Assembly (NCBI GenBank): GCA_963837775.1
Contig: CAWIOX010000004.1
Coordinates: forward strand, 558,001 to 622,000
Direction: 5' to 3'
Source of the DNA: CAWIOX01 sp963837775
GTDB lineage: Bacteria; Pseudomonadota; Gammaproteobacteria; Burkholderiales; Burkholderiaceae_D
DNA length: 64,000 nucleotides
This document shows positions 43,731 to 52,331 of the stretch, one piece after another. The notes beneath the pieces were generated by a model, which saw nothing but the letters and a program-made list of their open reading frames with translations, made no database searches and had not been told where the DNA came from. Every line of letters begins with the position of its first letter. Position 1 is the stretch's first letter. A program made the translations under genes and the position numbers.

Positions 43731-44324
43731 TTATTTGTCTTTCTTCGGGCGTCCCGCCTTCAGCGGCGTCAAACTGGCCAGCACCATCTTCAGCTGATCG
43801 ATGTCCAACCCCTCGATCAATGCCACGCCGGCACGCAGCAATTCACTCTTCTTGACCTCGATCCCGGCTTTCAGGCATGACTTCTTGACCTGTCCCAGAA
43901 CTGCGTACTCGATTTCCGGCATGGTGAAGCTGTCTCTGACCAATTTCGGCTTTTTCGCCTTTTCCTTCGGCTCAGCAGCGGCTTTCGCGACCGGCTGTTT
44001 TTTTGCCGGCGCCGTAGCGGCAGCAGCTTTTGGCGCGACCTTGACCGAAGCTTTGCTTACGGTACTTGCCACCTTGGCTGGCGCCTTGCTCGCCGCAGGT
44101 TTGGCGGCCTTGAGCGGCGCTTTTTCCAGCATTGCGGCCGGCGCCTTCTTTGCTGCCCTGGCAGCCCTGACTACCGGTTTCTTCGCAATGGCCGGTTGCG
44201 TTATCGCAGCCGCAGTTGGAAATACCGCTGCAGGTTTTACCTCTACGGATTCCGGTTTGGCAGCCATTGGCGCCTGCTTCTGATCGGCGGGATTGAGCGG
44301 TTTCGTTTCAGCATTTTTAGTCAT
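43731..44324 (-). CDS. Ala/Lys/Pro-rich histone H1-like protein with conserved C-terminal domain
   Basis: The 197-residue protein has two parts. Residues 10-125 are low-complexity, rich in Ala, Lys and Pro (AAKPAASKAPAKVAS and similar), like bacterial histone H1-type tails. Residues 128-197 form a compact conserved domain: VRDSFTMPEIEYAVLG, then KKSELLRAGVALIEGL, then LKAGRPKKDK. This last part looks like a ribbon-helix-helix or small DNA-binding fold, common in Burkholderiales proteins of unknown function. The AT-hook-like GRPKK at the end also suggests DNA contact. The ATG at 44324 is used. Confidence 0.65.
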   Translation of the reverse strand: MTKNAETKPLNPADQKQAPMAAKPESVEVKPAAVFPTAAAITQPAIAKKPVVRAARAAKKAPAAMLEKAPLKAAKPAASKAPAKVASTVSKASVKVAPKAAAATAPAKKQPVAKAAAEPKEKAKKPKLVRDSFTMPEIEYAVLGQVKKSCLKAGIEVKKSELLRAGVALIEGLDIDQLKMVLASLTPLKAGRPKKDK

Positions 44325-44495
44325 GATTACCCCAATATTTAATAGTATAAATAATATATACAATTAAACAATTGATCGCAAGCCAATTTTGCAATAGCGA
44401 TCAAGTCAGAGCGCGGGCGTTCGGCCCCATGTTCATCAGCGCGTCACATTCGTCCGTCACACTGTCGCATTGCCCATCCTTCATCCATTGCCCTC

Positions 44496-45626
44496 ATGGC
44501 CAAGCGTCTGATCCAATCTATCCACAGAAGCATCACCCTTGCAATACTCTGCATTCCATTATTGTCTCAGGCCGCCGGCAACACGATCGTCATCGGGCAA
44601 GCGCTGGACTTATCCGGCCCGAACGCCGAAATCGGGCGCGATTATGCGGCCGGCATCAAAACCTGCTTCGACATGGTCAATGCCAAAGGCGGCATCAACG
44701 GCAAATTGATTCAGTATCTGGTGCGCGACGATGCCGGCCAGGCAGCGAATGCAGCCAGGGCGACGACTGAATTGATTGAGCGCGAGCAAGTCGATTACCT
44801 GTTCGGCGGCGTCGGCGATGAAACCACGCAGGCGGCGCTGGACACCGCCGCCTTCAAGCGCAGCGACCTGATCCTGTTCGCCCCGCTGATCGCTGCCGAC
44901 AAGCCGGATCAGGCGCGCGTGCTGTTCTGGCGTCCCGGCTACAAGGATGAGATCCGGCATATTTTTTCCCATTTCGGCAAGCTCGGCATGAAAAGCGTCG
45001 GCATCGCCTACCAGGAAACCCCGGGCAACCGGGATGCGTATCGCAGCCTCACCGATGAAGTCCGTATTCAAGGGATCAAACTGACGGCCACCGCGCATAT
45101 CGGCAAGAATGCCGGCGCCGCCACTGAAGAGGCGCGGCAACTGGCAGGGTCCAGGCCGGGATTCGTGATCGTCATCGGCGACACCATCAGCACCAGCCTG
45201 TTCCTGAAGGAATTCCGCAAATACGATTCGCAGACCTTTATCGCCGGCAGCTCGCTGATCAATCTGGCGACCCTGCGCGAACTGGCCGGCGCCAAGGCGG
45301 TCGAATGGACCGTCTTTTCGCAGGTCGTGCCGGATCCGGCCTCAGGCACTTCGGCGCTGCAGATGGAGCATCTGAACATGCTGAAAAAATATCGCGATGA
45401 AAGCGCATCCGCATTGACGCTGGAAGGTTTTGCCGCAGCCAAAACGCTGGTCAAGGCGATCCAGCAAGCGAAACGCAGCGACCGCATGGCGCTGCAGGAA
45501 TGGAGCGCGCAGAATACCCGGATCGATCTGGGCGGGCTGTCGGTGACTAAGCTAAAAGGCAATCCGCATGTATCCGCTTACCTGGATATTGCGCTGTTCA
45601 GGAAAGGCGGCGGCCTGAAGTTCTGA
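44496..45626 (+). CDS. LivJ-type ABC transporter periplasmic binding protein
   Basis: A 376-residue class I binding protein with a signal peptide (ILCIPLLSQA, cleaved near SQA-AG) and the branched-chain amino acid-type fold: GQALDLSGPNAEIGRDY and AGIKTCFDMVNAKGGINGK at the start of the mature chain, then YLFGGVGDETTQAAL. Ligand unknown; amino acids, amides or aromatic acids are typical. It stands alone, with no permease nearby. Confidence 0.8.
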   Translation: MAKRLIQSIHRSITLAILCIPLLSQAAGNTIVIGQALDLSGPNAEIGRDYAAGIKTCFDMVNAKGGINGKLIQYLVRDDAGQAANAARATTELIEREQVDYLFGGVGDETTQAALDTAAFKRSDLILFAPLIAADKPDQARVLFWRPGYKDEIRHIFSHFGKLGMKSVGIAYQETPGNRDAYRSLTDEVRIQGIKLTATAHIGKNAGAATEEARQLAGSRPGFVIVIGDTISTSLFLKEFRKYDSQTFIAGSSLINLATLRELAGAKAVEWTVFSQVVPDPASGTSALQMEHLNMLKKYRDESASALTLEGFAAAKTLVKAIQQAKRSDRMALQEWSAQNTRIDLGGLSVTKLKGNPHVSAYLDIALFRKGGGLKF

Positions 45627-45677
45627 TGTTTCCGGGCAGCAGACTGTCTTTAGCCGCCTGCTGCCGTCGCTACAGGG

Positions 45678-47132
45678 TCAGTATGGCTTGATGCTGAAAT
45701 TCATCCCGACTTCATCCCACCACTCGCACTCCTTTTCCATCCAGTACGACAAGGTCGGATGTTCCGACACCCAGCCACGCTGGATCTCGAGTTCGATCCG
45801 GCTCTTCATCTTCAGTCGCAGTTCGCTCAAATTGACTTCTATGCGCGCGTGCATGAACATCACGGCCAGCCGCAAGGCCAGCACCGCCTTGGCAAAATCG
45901 GGATTGGACAGCGCGTCGCCCACTTTGCGCAGATTGCCCTTTTGCGCCAGCATCAGCTTGCTCATGCTGCGTTGCTCGCGCGTGGTGAAGCCGGGCAGAT
46001 CGGCATTTTCGATCAGGTAAGCGCCATGCTTGTGATAGTCGGTTTGCGACACGGCCATCCCGACCTCATGCAACAGGCCGCTCCAAAATAGCTGCCGGCC
46101 ATAGGCCTCCGAACCCGGTTTCAGTTGATTGAACAGCGTGGCCGCATCATCGGCGACGCGCTGGGCGCGCATTTCATCGACATGGAAGCGTTGCAGGAAA
46201 TCCCTGACCGATTGCTCGCGCCGGTCGCGCTTGGTCGCCCGCAACTGCAGATCCCACAACACGCCCATGCGCAATCCGGCCTCGATCTGGCGCATAGCCG
46301 CGATACCCAGTTCCTGCATCACGCCGATCAGTATCGCCAGCCCGCCGACCAGCACCACCGCCCGTTCCGCCTTCAATCCGGCCAGATTGATCTGGTCGAT
46401 ATGAGCGAACTGGATCAGGCGCAGCTTGAGCGCATTCAGGCTGAGCATGGTCAGCTGGCCGTCGCCCAGCTTGTTTTTCGCGATGACCTCGGCAATCGCG
46501 CGCAGCGTGCCGGAAGAACCATAGGCGACTGACCAGTTTTTCGGGCTATACGGCGGTGCCGCGTCTTCGAAATGGCTGCGCGCCGACAATATGGCCGCAT
46601 CGAAAGCGGCCGCATCGATCTGGCCGTTGGGGAAAAATGTCAGGCTATGCTTGACGGTGCCGATGCCGAACGATTCGACCCGCTCGATGTCCTGTCCGCG
46701 CCCCAGGATCAATTCGGTGGAGCCGCCGCCGATATCCAGCACGAAACGGCGCTCGCCGGGCAGCGCCACTGCGCTGGCGACGCCCATGTATATCAGGCGC
46801 CCCTCTTCTTCGCCGGAGATGATCTCGATCGGATAGCCGATCGCCTTTTCGGCTGCCGGCAATAATTCGGCAGCATTTCTGGCGATGCGCAGCGTATTGG
46901 TCGCCACTACCCGCACCGCCTGCAGCGGATAGGCGGCCAGGATCTGGCTGAAGCGGCTCAGCGAATCGACCGCGCTTTGCATCGCATCGGCAGTGAGAAA
47001 ACCTTGCTCGTCCAGGCCGGCAGCCAGCCGGATCGGATCGCGCGCGCTCTTGATGATGCGTATCGACTCGCCATCATGCTGGCCGATATGCAAACGAAAA
47101 CTATTGGAACCCAGATCGACCGCAGCAAACAT
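45678..47132 (-). CDS. ppx: exopolyphosphatase (Ppx/GppA family)
   Basis: The 484-residue protein has the ASKHA fold: AAVDLGSNSFRLHIGQ (phosphate 1), EIISGEEEGRLIYMGVA (catalytic Glu), FVLDIGGGSTELILG (phosphate 2), followed by the HD-like C-terminal domain from about residue 310 (LLHEVGMAVSQTDYHKHGAYLIENAD). It removes terminal phosphates from polyphosphate. It is more than 12 kb from ppk, whereas in some relatives the two are adjacent. No PHO box was seen upstream. Confidence 0.92.
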   Translation of the reverse strand: MFAAVDLGSNSFRLHIGQHDGESIRIIKSARDPIRLAAGLDEQGFLTADAMQSAVDSLSRFSQILAAYPLQAVRVVATNTLRIARNAAELLPAAEKAIGYPIEIISGEEEGRLIYMGVASAVALPGERRFVLDIGGGSTELILGRGQDIERVESFGIGTVKHSLTFFPNGQIDAAAFDAAILSARSHFEDAAPPYSPKNWSVAYGSSGTLRAIAEVIAKNKLGDGQLTMLSLNALKLRLIQFAHIDQINLAGLKAERAVVLVGGLAILIGVMQELGIAAMRQIEAGLRMGVLWDLQLRATKRDRREQSVRDFLQRFHVDEMRAQRVADDAATLFNQLKPGSEAYGRQLFWSGLLHEVGMAVSQTDYHKHGAYLIENADLPGFTTREQRSMSKLMLAQKGNLRKVGDALSNPDFAKAVLALRLAVMFMHARIEVNLSELRLKMKSRIELEIQRGWVSEHPTLSYWMEKECEWWDEVGMNFSIKPY

Positions 47133-47447
47133 GCAACCCTCTTATTGACGACTGATATGAAGAAATTCTGATGCAAACCCGGAAAATAGTCGCGCATGAC
47201 ATGCCGAAGCAGTAATGAAATGCACAATCTGACATGACCAAGGCCCATTGTATGGGGTCATCAAGATACTTGTTCCGTATGACCGGCTGATGACCGGACA
47301 AGCAAGGATACATCACTATAAAGCGGACGAACAGCGCGCGCCGATGGCCTGCCTGGGTATTGGCGCCCATGCGGTGAGTGAGGCAGGACGGCTTCGCCTG
47401 CCCCGTCCGGAACGCTGGCCCGCCGTCTTTTCAGGCCCCGCCCAATA

Positions 47448-47471
47448 AAATATACTGCCCCATGTATATAT
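47448..47471. repeat. AT-rich palindrome with C-rich centre (copy B)
   Basis: AAATATAC, eight bases TGCCCCAT, then GTATATAT. Same spacing and flanks as copies at 33707 and 49217. Confidence 0.5.
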
Positions 47472-47604
47472 TTACGACCAATGAATACGTGCGGAAAACA
47501 CCGTATTTTCGATCATACCCCCGCATAAATTAAATAAATTGGAGGCGTTGTCGCAGCGCTGCAACGGCGGCCAGACCTGACAAATCAGTGTTCAGTATGA
47601 CAAA

Positions 47605-47640
47605 TAAAAAAAGCCTGCATGAAGTGACTCCATGCAGGCC
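47605..47640 (-). terminator. terminator of glnT
   Basis: GCCTGCATG (47613-47621) and CATGCAGGC (47631-47639) form a 9-bp stem. The A-run to the left (47606-47612) reads as a T-run after the stem on the minus strand. It lies about 46 bp after the glnT stop. Confidence 0.85.
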
Positions 47641-47685
47641 AAACAAGGATCGTGCGTACTAATGCGGCGGACTAAAAATACGTCC

Positions 47686-49059
47686 TTAAAACTGGGTCAG
47701 GTAACGCGCCAGCTCCCAGGCGCTGACCTGCTGGCTGTATTCCAGCCATTCGGCCTGCTTCAGGCGGACGAACTCGTTGACGAAGTCCTGGCCCAATGCG
47801 GCTGACAGCACGCCATCTGCGGCCAGCGCCGCCGCGGCCTGGCCCAGGTTCTGCGGCAACAGCGCCAGACCGCGTTCGGCCCGTTCGCGGGCCGGCATCT
47901 CATACAAATCCTGATCGACCGGCTCGCCCGGGTCCAGGCCGCGCTCGATGCCGTCCAGGCCCGCCGCAATCACCCCCGCCAAAGCCAGGTAGGGATTGGC
48001 AGAGCTGTCCGGCAAGCGCCATTCCAGCCGCTGGTACACCACCCGCGCCACGCAGGTGCGGTTGTTGTTGCCGTAGGCGATGGTCGCCGGCGCCCAGCTG
48101 GTGCCGGACAGCGATTCGCCGCACAGCAGGCGCTTGTAGGAATTGACGGTCGGCGCGCACAGCGCGGTCAGCGCCGGCGCGTGCTGCAGCAAGCCGGCCA
48201 TAAACTGGTAGCCGATCGCCGACAAACCCAGCCCGCGCCGGTCTTCTTCTGCAGAAAAAACCGTTTTGCCGTCGGCAGCGGCGATCGACAGGTGGAAATG
48301 CAGGCCGCTGCCGGGACGGTCGGCGAACGGCTTGGGCATCATCGAAAACACCAGCCCCTGCTCCTCCGCGATCTGCGCGGCCGCCAGCTTGAACAGCATC
48401 AGGCGATCGGCGGCAGCCAGCGCATCGGCGTAGCGGTAATTGATCTCGAACTGGCCGGCGGCATCTTCATGGTCGATCTGAAACACGCCCAGGCCGCACG
48501 CGTTCAGGGACGAGGTCATCTTTTCGATGAACTGGCGCTTGCGCAACAGGCTCCTGGTGTCGTACGACGGTTTTTCCAGCGTGTCGCCGGCTTCCGCCTG
48601 CACGCCGCCGGCGTTGCGCTCGAGCAGGAAGAATTCCGGCTCCAGGCCGGCATTCAGGGTCCAGCCGCGCTTGGCCAGACGCGCCACCTGGGCGCGCAGG
48701 ATCTGGCGCGGACACAGCGCGAACGGCTGGCCATCGACATGGCCGTCCAGCACCACCCGGGCATAGCCGGGCAGCCACGGCATCGGCTGCAGCGTCGACA
48801 AATCGGCGCGGCCGTAATATTCGGCGCGCGGCCCGGTGCGCGGCAGGCCGGTGCCCCAGATCGACGGCCCGGCAAAACCGGCGCCCGGATCGACGATATC
48901 GGCCAGATTGGCCAAGGGCACCAATTTGCCCTTGGCGGTGCCGTGGATGTCGGTAAATTGGGCAAACACGAACTGCACGCCCTGCGCGGCCAGTTCGGAT
49001 TGGTGCTGTGCGATGGATGCTGCAAGCGTTTCTGAGCTTGCGGGGGGATTACTTACCAT
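47686..49059 (-). CDS. glnT: type III glutamine synthetase-like ligase (GlnT)
   Basis: A glutamine synthetase-fold enzyme of about 457 residues, of the group that joins glutamate to amines (gamma-glutamylamide formation) as well as ammonia. VQFVFAQFTDIHGTAKGKLV is the N-terminal beta-grasp; the catalytic part has EPEFFLLERN (metal Glu), the RLMLFKLAAAQIAEEQGLVF stretch with MPKPFADRPGSGLHFHLSI (the His/Glu ammonia-site loop) and NNRTCVARVV. GGAG precedes the chosen ATG at 49059. Its setting, next to puuC and the putrescine genes, suggests it acts on an amine, perhaps ethanolamine or another alkylamine; the exact substrate cannot be read from sequence. Confidence 0.75.
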   Translation of the reverse strand: MVSNPPASSETLAASIAQHQSELAAQGVQFVFAQFTDIHGTAKGKLVPLANLADIVDPGAGFAGPSIWGTGLPRTGPRAEYYGRADLSTLQPMPWLPGYARVVLDGHVDGQPFALCPRQILRAQVARLAKRGWTLNAGLEPEFFLLERNAGGVQAEAGDTLEKPSYDTRSLLRKRQFIEKMTSSLNACGLGVFQIDHEDAAGQFEINYRYADALAAADRLMLFKLAAAQIAEEQGLVFSMMPKPFADRPGSGLHFHLSIAAADGKTVFSAEEDRRGLGLSAIGYQFMAGLLQHAPALTALCAPTVNSYKRLLCGESLSGTSWAPATIAYGNNNRTCVARVVYQRLEWRLPDSSANPYLALAGVIAAGLDGIERGLDPGEPVDQDLYEMPARERAERGLALLPQNLGQAAAALAADGVLSAALGQDFVNEFVRLKQAEWLEYSQQVSAWELARYLTQF

Positions 49060-49143
49060 GTTGCTCTCCAAGTGCGCCTCTGCAAGAGGCGTTATTTGAA
49101 GATATCGAAGGCGGAAACGACACTAATTTCAATCGGCATATCG

Positions 49144-49170
49144 CCCCCTAAATACATCAATTACAGGGGG
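49144..49170. repeat. CCCCCT/AGGGGG inverted repeat upstream of glnT
   Basis: CCCCCT (49144-49149) and AGGGGG (49165-49170) pair across a 15-base loop, about 85 bp upstream of the glnT ATG, in the likely 5' leader or promoter. TACAGGGGGTA inside it is the complement of the core of palindrome copy A at 33707. Confidence 0.4.
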
Positions 49171-49216
49171 TATCAATAAAAACAGTGCCGTTCCCGCTGA
49201 TATCTACTGCGCATTA

Positions 49217-49240
49217 AAAAATACTATGCCCAGTATATTT
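49217..49240. repeat. AT-rich palindrome with C-rich centre (copy D)
   Basis: AAAAATAC, eight bases TATGCCCA, then GTATATTT. It lies between puuC and glnT, about 158 bp before the glnT start, where an operator could act. Confidence 0.5.
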
Positions 49241-49313
49241 TCAGGCGCTATCCGCCAAAGAGGCATGCCCGAGCGGATAGCGCCTGACGATATCGACCAT
49301 CATGGAGAGAAAA

Positions 49314-50810
49314 TCAGCCAATTCTGATCCAGGTGGTTTTCATCTCGGTGTATTTGTCGAACGCGTGCAGCGACTTGTCGCGCCCGTTGCCGGACTGCTT
49401 GTAGCCGCCGAACGGCACCGTGATGTCGTCTTCGTCGTACGAATTGACATGCACCGTGCCGGCGCGCAACGCGCGCGAAGTCTGGATCGCCTTGTTGATG
49501 TCGGCAGTCCAGATCGCCGCCTGCAGCCCGTACGGCGTCGCATTGGCCTGGCGGATCGCGTCATTCAGATCGGTGAAGCCGATCACCGACAGCACCGGCC
49601 CGAAAATCTCTTCGCGGGCAATCTTCATCGTGCTGTCGACCCCGTCGAACAGGGTCGGCGCGACGAAGTAGCCGCCGCTCTCGGTGCGCTGCTGCAGTCC
49701 GCCGGAAACCAGTTTCGCGCCTTCTTCCTTGCCGGCCTCGATGTAGCCCAGCACCGTCTTGAGCTGGATGCTGTCGACGATCGCGCCCATCACGGTGTCT
49801 TCATCCAGCGGATCGCCGGCCTGGAAGTCCGGCATCAGCGCCACTGCTTTTTCCAGGAACTGCGCCTTGATCGATTCCTCGACGAACAGGCGCGACGGCG
49901 CATTGCAGCTTTCGCCCTGATTGAAGTAGATCGAGCCGATCGACGCGCGCACCGCGGCGTCCAGATCCGGACAGTCGGCGCAGACGATATTGGCGGACTT
50001 GCCGCCCAGCTCGGTCCAGGCCCGCTTCAGGTTCGACTGGCCCGCGTATTGCATGATCATCTTGCCGACTTTGGTGGAGCCGGTGAAGCCGATGCAGTCG
50101 ACATCCATGTGCAGCGCCAGTGCGCTGCCGGCCTCGTGGCCGAAACCCGGCACCACGTTGAACACGCCGGCCGGAATCCCCGCTTCCAGCGCGATTTCGG
50201 CCAGCCGCAACGCGCTCAAAGGCGATTTTTCGGAAGGCTTCAGCACCACGCTGTTGCCGGCCGCCAGCGCCGGGCCGATTTTCCAGGCCGCCATGATCAT
50301 CGGATAATTCCACGGCACGATCGCCGCCACCACGCCGACCGGCTCGCGCGTGATCAGCGCCAGTGCGGTGTCGGCCGTCGGCGCGATTTCGTCATAAATC
50401 TTGTCCACCGCTTCGCCGTACCAGCGGATGCAGTTGGCGGCGGAAGGCACATCGACGCTGCGGCTGTACTTGATCGGCTTGCCCATGTCCAGCGTTTCCA
50501 GCAGCGCCAGTTCATCGCGGTGCTGCAGGATCAGGTCGGCGAACTTGACCAGCGTGCGTTTGCGCGCGGCAGGCGCCAGGCCGGCCCAGCTTCGCTCGTC
50601 AAAAGCCGTACGCGCGGCAGCCACTGCCGCATCGACATCGGCCGCCTCGCAACGCGCGACCTCGGTCAGCTTGCGGCCGTCGAGCGGTGAAATGCAGTCA
50701 AAGACGGCGCCGGACTGCGCCGCAACGCGCTGGCCGTTGATGAAGGCGCGACCGTCGAACTCCATGGCAGCAGCCTGTGCGCGCCAATCGGTTTTCTGTT
50801 TTTGCATCAT
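49314..50810 (-). CDS. puuC: gamma-glutamyl-gamma-aminobutyraldehyde dehydrogenase
   Basis: This 498-residue NAD(P)-dependent aldehyde dehydrogenase has the standard fold: VVAAIVPWNYPMIMAAWK, the Glu of the active site in WTELGGKSANIV, and the catalytic Cys in FNQGESCNAPSRLFVEES. The sequence RAWTELGGKSANIVCADCPDLD and start MMQKQKTDWRAQAAAMEFDGRAFINGQRV are PuuC-like. GGAGTAATC precedes the first ATG. It lies downstream of the DUF3138 porin gene on the same strand, in the polyamine locus, and would oxidise the aldehyde made from gamma-glutamylputrescine or from a transaminase product. Confidence 0.85.
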   Translation of the reverse strand: MMQKQKTDWRAQAAAMEFDGRAFINGQRVAAQSGAVFDCISPLDGRKLTEVARCEAADVDAAVAAARTAFDERSWAGLAPAARKRTLVKFADLILQHRDELALLETLDMGKPIKYSRSVDVPSAANCIRWYGEAVDKIYDEIAPTADTALALITREPVGVVAAIVPWNYPMIMAAWKIGPALAAGNSVVLKPSEKSPLSALRLAEIALEAGIPAGVFNVVPGFGHEAGSALALHMDVDCIGFTGSTKVGKMIMQYAGQSNLKRAWTELGGKSANIVCADCPDLDAAVRASIGSIYFNQGESCNAPSRLFVEESIKAQFLEKAVALMPDFQAGDPLDEDTVMGAIVDSIQLKTVLGYIEAGKEEGAKLVSGGLQQRTESGGYFVAPTLFDGVDSTMKIAREEIFGPVLSVIGFTDLNDAIRQANATPYGLQAAIWTADINKAIQTSRALRAGTVHVNSYDEDDITVPFGGYKQSGNGRDKSLHAFDKYTEMKTTWIRIG

Positions 50811-50870
50811 GATTACTCCAAAGCGAATGAAAACGGGCGCCAGGCGCCCGTCATTGTGGCAAGCCTGGCG

Positions 50871-52286
50871 TCAGAACTTGACCAGAGTCGAGACACCCAA
50901 CAAGGTGTTGTTATTCTTGTAAGTACCTGATTTCACGTCATAAAACACATCCTGGCTGGCATGATCATGACGCAATTCGAACTTCAGCGTGGCATTGCTG
51001 GTGATCGCGTAATTCATGCCGAGCGTCAATGCGCTGCGGTTGGCTCCTTTCAGGCCGACGCTAGGATCGGCATTGAACGCCTGGATCGCGGTCAGTGACG
51101 GGCCGAAACCATTGCGTGCATCGCCGCAAGTAGTTCCGCTACCTGCTTGCGGAGCACCGGTTGACTGGTCACATTCCGGGAATGTCAGATTTGGCGTGCC
51201 GCCGCCATTCTTTTCATTGCGGACGTAATCGCCGCGGATCAGCCCTTCCAGCCGCGGCGTGAATTTATAGGCCGCCAAAGCCGACAAGCCGAACCAGTTG
51301 GTATCCTCGCCGGTGAAGCTGCCATTCTTGAACTGGCCGGCCTCGACCTGCCCCATCACGCTGATGTCGCCGCGGGTGTAATAGGCATCCAGTTCACCGT
51401 AATTCAGGCTGGTGCCATCGACTGGCTTGCCATGCAGGCCGGCAGCACCTAGGCCGGTGAACTCATCCATTGCATAATCGACCCTCCAATGCAGTGCTGG
51501 CGAGCGGCGGTCCGTGATACGTCCGCTATTCAGATTGCCGATGATGGCCTTGCTGGTCCATTTGCCATCGACATGTTCGAGTCCGACACCGGTCATGAAC
51601 GTGGGGCCGGTGAAGTCGAACAGCAGGTTGCCGGTAATGGTCTTCTTCATGTCGGCGCGCTGGTATTCGTAGCCCTGCCAGGAGCCGACCTGACCGGCGA
51701 GGAATTTGGTGCCGGATTCGAGCGGAATCGACACGAAGGCCTGATTCACGATGGAGTTGGTGTTATAGCCGCCGCCCGCACCGCCGCTCTTGTGCGGCAT
51801 CAGCTCCAGCAGCCACTTGGTGCCGCCTTCCATTTCCTTCTCGAAGCTGATCAGCGCCGAGCCGAAGAACGCATTGTCATACGCATAGGGAGCACCTGAT
51901 CCAGGTCCGCCATGGCTGTTAGCATCGTCGAAATTCTTCATGAACACGAAGCTGGAAGTGTTCTGGCGCTGGTTCATGATGTAGGTCGGGTCCATATAAC
52001 CCGATACCTTCAGACCCTTGAAACCGCTCGCTTCCAGCTGTTCGCTCATCGCTTCGCTGTTGAGCTTGACGCGGTTGAACTCGGCCTTCATGTCGCCATC
52101 GGCAGCGCCGGCGGCCGCATTCATGTCGGCCTTGGCGCTCACCTTCTCAACCATCGCTTCCAGCTGTTTGACCTTGCTTTTCAGCGCTTCCAACTCGGCC
52201 TTCAGGTCTTGCGCGCTTTGTGCGAACGCTGCAACCGGGAATGCCATGACGATGGCAAGCACGATTTTTTTCATACTATGTTGCAT
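50871..52286 (-). CDS. DUF3138 outer-membrane barrel protein
   Basis: This 471-residue exported protein has a signal peptide (ending VAAFA-QS), then a coiled-coil stretch (about 24-55, DLKAELEALKSKVKQLEAMVEKV), a Gly/Asn-rich porin-like body and a C-terminal TLLGVSTLVKF ending in Phe, the usual outer-membrane assembly signal. DUF3138 is a Burkholderiales family of unknown role. A coiled coil before a barrel is also seen in porins that trimerise through a periplasmic stalk. GGGAGACAAC precedes the ATG at 52286. Its place between pot and puuC genes makes a polyamine channel plausible. Confidence 0.7.
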   Translation of the reverse strand: MQHSMKKIVLAIVMAFPVAAFAQSAQDLKAELEALKSKVKQLEAMVEKVSAKADMNAAAGAADGDMKAEFNRVKLNSEAMSEQLEASGFKGLKVSGYMDPTYIMNQRQNTSSFVFMKNFDDANSHGGPGSGAPYAYDNAFFGSALISFEKEMEGGTKWLLELMPHKSGGAGGGYNTNSIVNQAFVSIPLESGTKFLAGQVGSWQGYEYQRADMKKTITGNLLFDFTGPTFMTGVGLEHVDGKWTSKAIIGNLNSGRITDRRSPALHWRVDYAMDEFTGLGAAGLHGKPVDGTSLNYGELDAYYTRGDISVMGQVEAGQFKNGSFTGEDTNWFGLSALAAYKFTPRLEGLIRGDYVRNEKNGGGTPNLTFPECDQSTGAPQAGSGTTCGDARNGFGPSLTAIQAFNADPSVGLKGANRSALTLGMNYAITSNATLKFELRHDHASQDVFYDVKSGTYKNNNTLLGVSTLVKF

Positions 52287-52331
52287 GTTGTCTCCCTTTT
52301 TACTGGTAAAAGATGTTGCTGCCTGGTACTG

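Larger units (their letters stand above)
47133..47685. other. 553-bp intergenic region between ppx and glnT
   Basis: No gene was found. Frames here are short and without SD. It holds the ppx promoter on the left, a GC-rich hairpin (GGCAGG/CCTGCC near 47383), palindrome copy B at 47448, and the glnT terminator at 47605. Confidence 0.4.
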
